A stretch of 64,000 nucleotides of DNA, taken from positions 11,152,821-11,216,820 of the forward strand of contig NC_133486.1 of the NCBI RefSeq assembly GCF_025370935.1, given 5' to 3'. The translations under genes and the position numbers were made by a program. This DNA comes from Choristoneura fumiferana (lineage: Eukaryota > Arthropoda > Insecta > Lepidoptera > Tortricidae). The notes below the pieces were generated by a model. The model saw only the letters and a list, made by a program, of their open reading frames with translations. It was not told the DNA's origin and did not search any database. The first letter of the stretch is position 1. Each line of letters begins with the position of its first letter. Below are positions 38,255 to 46,892 of the stretch, in pieces.

Positions 38255-38975
38255 CTGTAACAAAAATATTGCCTGAGTAATTAAAATCTACAAGAGACAA
38301 AACGTTACATAAGTATTTAGCCACTTTGTTTACATATAAGTAAATCGTATTTAGTTAAAACTAGCGACAATGCCCATGTGAAGAATTGCAGTAGGTATCT
38401 ATCTACAGATGTAAAATGTACTACATATATTATAAAAAACTCACATAGTCATTTGAACTCTGACAAAATGCTTTTTTTTTGGGCAGTCGTGTAATCTTAA
38501 TATATAAAAATGAATCCCTATTTCCTTGGTCATGACCAAGGATGCCATGGCATCACGCGTGAACGGCTGGACCGATTTCGATAATTCTTTTTTTTGTTGT
38601 GTTTGCTAGTTAGGATAATGTTTTTAGGTATAAAAGATTTCAAAAATTTAAAAAAAACTACACCGGGGGCGAAGCCGCGGGCACCAGCTAGTTACATATA
38701 TTAAAGCCAAACCCAAAAATAAAGCATCATGATCGTGAAAACCGCTCCGAAATCGGTCGAGTAGTTTCCGAAATTACCACGAACATGCAGATATGCTGAC
38801 GATGATTTCGCTATGTATAGAATTTGTATTTTATTTACATAGAAAAAGAGGTATAAATTTGAATAAAAATTAATTTAAAAAAGTTAGCCTAGAGTTTAAT
38901 TGGTTACTTCACCGTAAGCTTCGCAAATGAGTAGTAGCCGCATATATTTAATACTAATTACAAATAACTACTTAC
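38255..38975 (-). other. Phase-0 intron of the recombinase pseudogene
   Basis: The boundaries are GTAAGT (minus strand, 38975-38970) and TTACAG (ending at 38255), so it is a canonical GT-AG intron of 721 bp. Removing it restores continuous homology through the box I arginine region, which is the reason to accept it. It holds a nested 197-bp Helitron at 38495-38691. Next to that, at 38725-38790, is a further repeat-like piece (AAAACCGCTCCGAAATCGG and AGTAGTTTCCG). Confidence 0.75.
38495..38691 (+). mobile_element. Short non-autonomous Helitron (197 bp)
   Basis: It starts TCTTAATATATAAAAATG and ends GGGGGCGAAGCCGCGGGC, ACCAGCTAG. It has the 5' TC, the GC-rich stem region close to the 3' end, and the terminal CTAG of a Helitron, set between A and T (gtaA | TC...CTAG | Ttac). 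The middle has CGCGTGAACGGCTGG and ACCGATTTCGATAATTC. A copy of the same family is at 59507-59679. It lies inside the intron of the recombinase pseudogene, on the opposite strand. Confidence 0.8.
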
Positions 38976-39355
38976 TTTTGCAGCGAGAAAATTGCAGTCC
39001 GGGGCTTCATTTAAGAACTTTTCAATATTAGGCGCCGAAAAAGTTTTAGACTTTTTAGATTTGTGCCCTACCGACATTCTTTTCAAAAATGCAATAAGTT
39101 TGGGATAGGTTTCAATATGCACGTCGTCTTTTGTCTTTATTGTAGCTTTCAACATTGAGTAAATACTCCACATTGTAGATGATCGTCTTGTTTGTGCTAA
39201 CTCAATGAAGTATGATAGCAGTACAGTCTCCGAAAAAGTGTTTGCACCCTTTGTTAGTCTCCATTGTGTAAAAATATCGTATGCTTTTAGATATTTTTCC
39301 CGCGATCTTTCAGGCAAGAAACTTAATTCTGCATTTTATCGCTGGACTCACTCAT

Positions 39356-40374
39356 ATTTGAGTATTTATTATTACTTATTTTTATAATTTCTAACTTTTA
39401 TCCTTTGATCGTGTATCGAACTCTGTTAGCGAAACAGAAGCAGAAAAGAATTTAAAATTTGAAGGTTACTTTTTTTATGCGTTCTGATACTGATCCCCGG
39501 TATTGTAGATTATTAAAAATATAAATATTTATGTAAATACATTAGGTATAAACTTTATATTTCTTCTAAATCATTTTTATTATTTCATTACATAAAAATA
39601 TAATGTGTGTTGGAACTTTTTGGTGTTTTGTAAACCTAGTTATAAAGCTTTGTTTCTTCTAGTTGTGACAAATTCGCTCATTACTCTTTTGCTTGTCGCG
39701 TAGCACGTTATTTTTAAATACATTTTCTTTTCTTCAGTTTAAAGCTTGTTTTACCTAAAATTATACAATATCTATCAAGTTATGGGCCCAGCACGCTTCC
39801 ACTGTGATCATTAGAAAAAAAGAAAAAAAGACATTTAAAACGTTAACAGCCTATTTGCAATTTGACGCTTAGATATGTATCCAAACGTTTAAAACAAACA
39901 TAGTGGCCAAAATTAGAAATAATGTAGGCTCTGTCCTGTCATACTCATATGAATCTGTCATTAACAAAGCAATTTGTGTAGACTTAACTGCCTTATTTTA
40001 GTAATAAGTAGATGTTTGTCTTCTTGAATTATATATGTTTACTATTATTTAAAGAAACCAGTAGCTTTATCTTTTCGTTTTACAATAAAAGTACGACTAA
40101 ACATGAAGTAAACTCTGACATAACTATTATAAAACACACTTTTTGAATAAATTTTACTTACCTTATTTAATTTAATGGCCAAAAATGAATTATAAATTAA
40201 TACGTGATAGGTTTGATTTTTGTCACAATGGCGCATTGAAATTTCAAAACGTCAAAACCTCAGAGCCGACAACCTTGCGTACTTTATACTATTAAGTGTA
40301 TTATCTATCTATTACCTACATGCGCCATTGTGGTCGCATTCACCATTTCGTTCACCCACACGATCAAAGATGTT
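39356..40374. other. No gene seen
   Basis: About 1 kb of AT-rich sequence upstream of the recombinase pseudogene. It may contain the other end of that element, but I could not find a boundary or direct repeat. Open frames are short. Confidence 0.5.
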
Positions 40375-40508
40375 AAAATACCACAAACAGGACTTATCAC
40401 GTTAAAAACACACGAGTACTATTTATTTACCTCGACGAGGTCGAAACGTCGAGCGAGGTAAATATTACTCGTGTGTTTTAGCGCGATAAGTCCTGTTTGT
40501 GGTATTTT
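40375..40508. mobile_element. Snap-back MITE (134 bp)
   Basis: The two halves are near-perfect inverted copies for about 60 bp. Each reads AAAATACCACAAACAGGACT, then TTATC(A/G)CG(T/C)TAAAA, ACACACGAGTA, TATTTACCTCG from the outside in, and they meet at GACGAGGTCGAAACGTCGAG. The unpaired centre is small, so RNA read across it would form a hairpin of about 60 bp. Length and structure fit a foldback MITE with no coding capacity. Confidence 0.8.
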
Positions 40509-41072
40509 GACTATGAGTGAAAATAATGAAAGTTTGAAACGTTACAATGAAAGATGTATTAGAAAGAGGCAGTGAACGCGATTATGACGGTGCGTTAGGC
40601 ATGAGGTCTCTGGTCCCTCGTGAATGCACCCTCCGGGACCGTACTTGTGATTGATGTCCAATTCGTCAGCGCGAGGGATCAATCACAATTTGTGAGATAA
40701 ACGACTCGAACTGACTTTAAATTGGAATTGATGAAAAGACGCTTTAACAGCTGAGTATGCAAATGCCGCTTATGGCAGGGTACAAGAAATAAACTGGTAT
40801 CCCCTGAGTCATTGACCAACGATAAGCGAGATTGGTTTTTAACGCATGTAAAAAAACACGCGGTCCTTAGTATTAGGTTAATATGAATTTTATTACTTAG
40901 CAATTATTTTTGTAAGTAACTTCTGTCACGTTTTTGTTAGGTCTGTACCTCTTGTTCCTTAAACCTGCGATAAGTGACATTGGTTTTTAAACTATATTAA
41001 TATGACCTTTATTAATTCAGCAATTATTTGTAAATACCTTCGGTGACGTTTGTACACGTGTGTATTGTTATT
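40509..41072. other. No gene seen
   Basis: About 560 bp. Two similar words, TTAATATGAATTTTATTA with CAGCAATTATTTTTG-like context near 40875 and TTAATATGACCTTTATTAATT with CAGCAATTATTTG near 40998, look like an old local duplication of about 60 bp. Nothing codes. Confidence 0.4.
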
Positions 41073-41196
41073 GTACAATCACACCACGTCGATTTCTGGC
41101 CTACCAAACTACCTTATCATTATCTACCATTAATGACGAAAATGTCGTGATGAAACGGTTCTATGGTGGTCTAAGAATTTAATTTGCTGATTGTAC
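41073..41196. mobile_element. Diverged MITE with GTACAATCA ends
   Basis: The ends GTACAATCA (41073-41081) and TGATTGTAC (41188-41196) are exact inverted copies of 9 bp. The right part, AAACGGTTCTATGGTGGTCT followed by AAGAATTTAA, corresponds to AAATGGTTCCATGGTGGCTC and ATTATTTAA of the MITE at 1266. The left arm no longer pairs well with the right one. I read this as an old relative of the 1266 family. Confidence 0.5.
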
Positions 41197-42304
41197 ATTT
41201 AACTTCATCTATTCTTTAATCAAACAGCTTTAGTTCAGTCTGGCAAGGGTAACTAACTCTGGGACTTAATGACCAACGGTAAAAGTAAAAATCCACCTCT
41301 TCCTACCAATCCAAATTAATCATCCGTCAGAACGAATTCCCAATTAGTCCACAACCCATCATCGGATCTGCGGAGTCATTGAAGCGTATTCAGATTTGAT
41401 GCATTCGCCAAATGTTACCCTATCGTGTTACGATGGAGCCGCGGCGTGCATACGAAATGCATAGGTGCATAGTGATGGTGGAGCGGAATAATTGATATCT
41501 CGAGCTGTGGTATGGGGATGGGGAGCATCGGTTAGCTGAAGATTTTGAATATATCTTTTAGTTGTCTAGACTATGAGGTTACTTTAAAATAGTCCAGCAT
41601 TATGGTGTGAAATGCAAACCATATCTACTTCAAGAACTTCGTAAAATAGATACGCTATCAATCCACAAACCACAACCACTCTGTTTAAATTGTAGCAACT
41701 TAAAAGACCTCACGTCAGATTATAATTTAAGTTTTAGACGCACTCGTCTAAAACTTAAATTTTGTTTGTGATCCGGAATCAAATAATCTGTCATCGCATA
41801 CGGTACCTCGCGAACAACCTCACTAAAGCAGGAGCCTCCGACGACATGCATATGATAATATAGAAACTTTGGAAAGTTAGGATCAGCACCCAGATTAACA
41901 TGAATTATGGAATTCATGCATTTATAATTAACGTCTGTTACATTCATTGTCGTTATTAGAGGTTGTTTTGGGGATTACATTATGAGAGACATTAGAGCCG
42001 GAGATGATGTAATCTAAGTTTAATACGATCTAGCGGCCTTATTGTCTAACGCACTCAGAATCACAGTCGGTTTCGCCACTTCTTTCTGTCACAAGTTGTA
42101 CGATGAGGATGGAAAAAGATAATGAATGCTGATCTTTTAAGTTGTCTTCATTCATTAGCAGCTTACTGCAGCATTAGCAGGTAAGTTTTCATTAGTGGCG
42201 TTACATCAGCGACTTTTGAAATTTGCAGCAACACATCACGACTCAGTGTAAATTGACCCTTAGGCAGCCCGAAGAGAAAAGTATAAGTTAGGTAAGTCTT
42301 TGAA
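41197..42304. other. No gene seen; small perfect hairpin at 41725-41760
   Basis: The only structure is a perfect hairpin: ATTTAAGTTTTAGACG (41725-41740) and its exact reverse complement (41745-41760) around the loop CACT. The surrounding open frames do not resemble protein. Confidence 0.55.
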
Positions 42305-42401
42305 CACAATATAAACATACGGAGCGAAGCGGCGACGTGCAGAATCGACCCATCACATTAGTTGAATGGATTGGATACATCTCGCTCGCTCCGTTTATGT
42401 G
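42305..42401. mobile_element. Probable short MITE with CGGAGCGA arms
   Basis: The left side has CACAATATAAACATACGGAG, CGAAGCGGCGACG; the right side reversed has CACATAAACGGAGCGAGCG. The arms are imperfect because of small insertions. The inner part has GTGCAGAATCGACCCATC. The GC-rich ends in an AT-rich background fit a small inverted-repeat element. Confidence 0.45.
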
Positions 42402-43793
42402 ATAAGATAACTAGCCTTGACCTCGTGAGAATATAGGGAGAAAAAGGGCCTATGTGTTATTCTAGACGTCTAGATATCTACATACCATATTTAATCCAAA
42501 ATTGTCAAGCTGTTTCAGCATTAAAGAGTAACAAATGCGCAGGCGCATCCAAAGTTTCATATTTATTATATCCAAACGTTCATATTAGTAATCGGAATAG
42601 TAGTAGCTTATTTGTTTTGGTAGTTATATGCTATTTCAGTTTAATTATTTTAATTATCTGCAAGTCTGCCTATAATTGCTATTCATTGATATTCATATTC
42701 AATGAATTGAAAACGCAATCGTTAACTGTGGCTATTTCTAAGAATTGAGTTAAAATAGGTCAGTGATGTGATATTACAATTCTTTGAACCAATGGGACAT
42801 CCTGCGATGCTACACAGGAATTGTAAATCAAAGGATCTTTCCCTTCAATTGATCCTATGCCATTGACTGAGCACTCAGAGAACTGAGCACATCTGAGTCA
42901 TTAGCTGGCTGAAAGCGGTTGTGGAGGGCTCCACTGTCAGGACAAAGCTGTCACAGTGGAAGCACCAACAGAAAAATCATTGTCAAAAAAAACCTTCAAT
43001 TGACCGTTTTTTGCCGTAACTAAGAAGTGTGCTTCTTGCCCTCATCGCTAAGCCGATAGCGGTTCTTCATTTCCCGTATCCATGCTTCAAAAACCATGCT
43101 CCACTGATTAACAATCTTAAAAGGTTGTCATTTTCAAATGGATTGGGTTCCCCCGTTCCCTATTCCGGGCATTCGGGGGTTTCATGAAAATCGTGAAGAC
43201 GGAATGGTTTCCCAGCACGCGACGCACTCGATGACTCGTCCGTATTAACATTTCCGTTCCATTTACCTAACCATTAGACTAATGATCAATTAACTATTCG
43301 AGCACAGGATTCGAATGTATCTACGAGTTCGTGTCTGCTATTTCTACTTATATTGAGTAACCTCGTCGCTGGCAACTCTGGGATATAATCTGACACAGTT
43401 ATCGAGCGAACATTTAATTAGCTAAAATAATTTAACTCGCGTCATCATTGCATGGCTGAGTGAAAACTTGTTCGTCTGCTTGAAAAAATCAATCGGTAAA
43501 GTTGTTCAAAAGCAACTACTGTTTTTCAATGATTATTGGATTTAGATTAGTACCTACATCTACCTGTTTGTTGTATGTAAAGTAAACTGCTTCTAAAGTT
43601 CAAATTCGAGTTCATTTGGTAGTAGCCGTGCATTAGTAAAGCGTTGTTCAGGCTTCGCAAGCTTTGTTTGTTAAGCTTTCACCTAATTGGCGAGTGCCCT
43701 GGTTTGTGTGCACTCTAAGATGTATTCTGGTTGGGTTTGTACAAAATAAGCTTTTTTTTAACAAGTGTTAATTGACATGACGGTGTTCTACTA
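42402..43793. other. No gene seen
   Basis: At 42890-42990 the plus strand has a short frame (ISWLKAVVEGSTV...) ending in an A-run near 42990. This might be a LINE or retrocopy 3' end but I cannot place it. At 43145-43190 there is GGTTCCCCCGTTCCC and CGGGCATTCGGGGG, of unknown origin. Confidence 0.4.
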
Positions 43794-43997
43794 CAATGCT
43801 TCTGCAAACTTTTCGTGTTCAAGGTACATCTAGGAAAACGATATTTTTTGGAGGTACACCATACATGATTTTTATATCTGTGTAAGTGTTTTTCTCCGTC
43901 CGTCTATTTAGCTTTATGAGATAACCTTATTTTTCCGAGGCACACCAACTAATGGCGGTACACCAGTGTGCCGCGGCACACACTTTGCAGAACACTG
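43794..43997. mobile_element. Short hAT-type MITE with exact 8-bp target duplication (204 bp)
   Basis: TTCTACTA occurs at 43786-43793 and again at 43998-44005, flanking the element exactly. The ends are inverted and match over about 15 bp with one gap: CAATGCTTCTGCAAAC on the left, and CAGTGTTCTGCAAAG on the right when reversed. The 8-bp duplication and the CA(G)TG start with a TTCTGCAAA motif are typical of hAT elements. Near the right end GTGTGCCGCGGCACAC is a 16-bp perfect palindrome. No coding sequence. Confidence 0.85.
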
Positions 43998-44005
43998 TTC
44001 TACTA

Positions 44006-46825
44006 CATGGTCAGTGCATCTTTCTTTTATCGGTCTGATCAGAGTATAGAAAGAAAAACAAACAAGACGAAAGACAATTTTTTTAATCAGGTGTTAGGTA
44101 TCTACCTACTTTGCGGAGGTCCATATCAATGAACTATAAACAAATGTTTTGCTCACTCGCGACCTTAATTATTAACTGTAAGTTTAAGGTTGCAGATGAG
44201 CAAAGTAATGGTTAAAAAGAAAACGGCTGGTCTCAAAACAGCTTCGTTAGATGATTTTTTCAAACGCATTTTTCCTTTGAAGCTGGTTTTGTTTTCGTTA
44301 TCGACTGCCGCATAAATTGTCATTCTTAAAATTTCCCTAAAAAAATACGTTTGCGAAAATGATCAAAGAAACTTCAACACCAATCAATTATAGTCTTAAT
44401 AAATTAACAAATTCCTTATTAGTAAAGCAACAGTTATAAACTGTTTTATGTACATGGCTCGTTTTCTAATTTATTCGGCTAATATCTGAGGAATTCCGCG
44501 TATACGCTTTTCGGTGTTAAAATAAATAACATATCTATTTGTGGCTCGTTTGGTCCAAAAATGGAACACGTTGTTCTAATAAATTATTGAAGCCTTTGAG
44601 ATCTGAGGTGTTACTATACCGATAACTAGTGATACAAGTTACAGCGAACACACTACTTTTACGAATACGGATAGTCCTTTAACTATACGGCGAATAGGTC
44701 ATATCCTTATATCTACACGAATAGCTAAATGTATTATATGCCAAAAGAAAATCTTTATCATTATAAACAGTATCAAAATAAACAGTAGGTATTTAATAAC
44801 CAAAATTCACTGTAATATAACTTTGTTGTAAAAATTAATGGATTATAATATTACTATCATATTACCATTTGAAAGTGGTAAAAATCTGAGAATTTCTACA
44901 AAAATACAGCTCAACCTAAAATTTTAAAATAGTTGATAAGACACTCCAAACATGCATATCCAGATTTTTTTTAATGAAAAAAAAAAAAAACAATTTGCAC
45001 TCCTACACCAAAGTCGGACTCTTTCATAGCTTTTCACGCACCTTAAAATAATAGAACATACCAACCAGGAATCCTTATTAAAATTCCCCGTCGTACCGTT
45101 TCATTAATCTCCCGCGCATTGCACGCAATAACACAAATGAAGCTACGGCAGGGTTATCTTGTCGCTTTTCTTCTAATTCGCGCCTCAGCGACGAGCGGAG
45201 GGTTAATTAAAGAATTAATCGCTGCCCCGTGTGGACACGGCGTGACTTGAATTCGTCGCGATATTAAAAAATATATATCCAACCCTCCTCGCCATTTTGG
45301 TGGCAGACTGGCAAAGCAAATGGCAATGTGTGCAATTAGTTTCAGTCTTGATGACGCTCTTAGAATTTACGAGCGAATGCTGTCGCTGATGGTTCACTAG
45401 CTATGTAACTACATGTCAGTCACGTCTCGGCGTAGTATGAGGAGTAAGGTTAGCAAAATGTTTACTTTTCTCAACTCATAATTAACCCACAGAATGACCA
45501 CGAAAATTTTAATAGAAAGAACGACCAACCCAAAATATCTTGTTTCATTGAGTGTAAATTGGTTTCATAATGCATAGAACATGCATAGAGCATGCAATTT
45601 AGAGTTAAACAGTTAAGCAATTGCCCCTGAAAAGCCAAACAAACTAACTAAAAAGTCTAGAACGTTGATGTATCACCGCCTTTTATATTCACGGGAATAG
45701 AACACAGCATCCTAAGGAGATTAATTATGTATGTACATCTATTGCGAGTAGGCTGAAAACAACAAAGTATGTCAGGGATTCAGTTGCTATACTTAGTTTA
45801 TTTATATTTTATATCAGCAGAGATAAAAGTATGATTGTATCTGACTATGTGAGGTCCTTTCTTTGTTTGTAATGTAAACCAAAGAGAAAACGCTCGGTCT
45901 TCAAAGCATCTCAAAAATAACCGAGAGATAAGACAGCAACATTAAAATAACGTTTCCCACTTTGCACGTTAAGCCAGAGAACACGCAGACAAGCAAGACG
46001 TAATTCAACGGGAATTTGAATAATGTATGAGTATAAAAGGTACGAGCGCCGCATTCGCTTGCTTCTGCTAAATTGGACTTAGACACAAAGCAAATAACGT
46101 CACAGCGTAGCTAACAATAACGTAGCTACTCTGTACAGTTACCGAACAAGTTCGGTAACTACTTGGATTAGAACCCTCTATAGATTTCAAAATAAAATAT
46201 AACTTACTTGATAAAATAAGGCTCCGATCCCAACCTAGAAGCAACCTGAAAAAGTACAAATAGAACTCTGACAAAACAAAATCAAATGCGGATAGTTCGA
46301 AAATCTCGAGCCGGTAAATGAATGTGACACGCTACACATCAGTTTCCACTTGATCACAGCCATTGCAATGTGGTCGAATCATCAAAGTATTTACTTAATT
46401 CTAGCAATAGGTACAAATATCGTTATTAAGTCCCAAGTGATATTTTTAGATTTACTACATCGAGAATGCTGCTAATGTATTCTTCGTATAGAAAATACCC
46501 GTGCTCGTTTATTTTAGGGAGTGAACCATCTTCCTATTATATAGTCCTTAACTTGGTTCTCGTCTGGAAATTATTGCCTCAAATGTGGGACGTCGTGATT
46601 TTCAGCGCAAAACGCTTTGTTATTCAGCTACGGGGTATTTCGGTTAGCCATAATTGTTTCACGTAGCTTGATATTAATATCAGTAGCGACGCCTATAAAG
46701 GACTTAGCGTGAATATTACCAGCGTTCATTAGTTCGAGTTATCGGTCTCATATCGCTAGGTTATGATACTCCATTAGTCTGTTATTGGAATACGCACGAG
46801 AAATTTTAGTTATGTATTATGTTGT
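44006..46825. other. 2.8 kb with no gene; small palindrome at 46137-46160
   Basis: AT-rich. AGTTACCGAAC and GTTCGGTAACT at 46137-46160 form a perfect palindrome with an AA centre. At 46027-46040 TATAAAAG is followed by GC-richer sequence, but nothing downstream supports a promoter. An A-run sits at 44976-44990. The GC-rich word pairs at 45170-45250 do not code. Confidence 0.45.
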
Positions 46826-46892
46826 ATTTAATACGAGAGCGAGAGGGACGGTACGATACGAACTTCGAGTTTCGAGTTTCGTTGTAGCCCTG
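46826..46892 (+). mobile_element. Half copy of the GCAGGGCTAC palindromic MITE
   Basis: ATTTAATACGAGAGCGAGAG, GGACGGTACGATACGAACTT, CGAGTTTC and GTAGCCCTG match the right half of the MITE at 52266-52390 almost base for base. Here CGAGTTT is duplicated. The left half is absent. Confidence 0.7.

Larger units (their letters stand above)
37523..39355 (-). pseudogene. Crypton-like tyrosine recombinase, two exons, broken
   Basis: This is a relic of a transposon that encodes a tyrosine recombinase (DNA breaking-rejoining enzyme). Exon 1 (39355-38976) holds the N-terminal SAM-like DNA-binding part: PERSREKYLKAYDIF, then SETVLLSYF and RSSTMWSIYSMLKATI. A donor GTAAGT follows exactly; the acceptor TTTTTGTTACAG ends at 38255. 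Joining the exons in phase 0 gives AAKVILIIGFSGACR, the catalytic box I arginine (codon 38219-38221). Then come GHSFRR (H-x-x-R, 37915-37932), KRHGGW (37849-37857) and, in another frame, GYIEDS with the presumed nucleophile Tyr (37832-37834). The C-terminus has a Ser/Thr-rich linker and an Asn/Cys motif NLQNCNNCTFNF before TAA at 37523. AATAAA overlaps the stop region. Lesions are a frameshift near 39325, one near 38090, one near 37845, and an in-frame TAG at 37763-37765. It is not functional. Confidence 0.85.

Noticed and set aside
46027..46075. TATAAAAG followed by GC-richer sequence, considered as a core promoter
   Set aside because: TATA-like words are frequent in AT-rich DNA and no start-site motif or exon follows.
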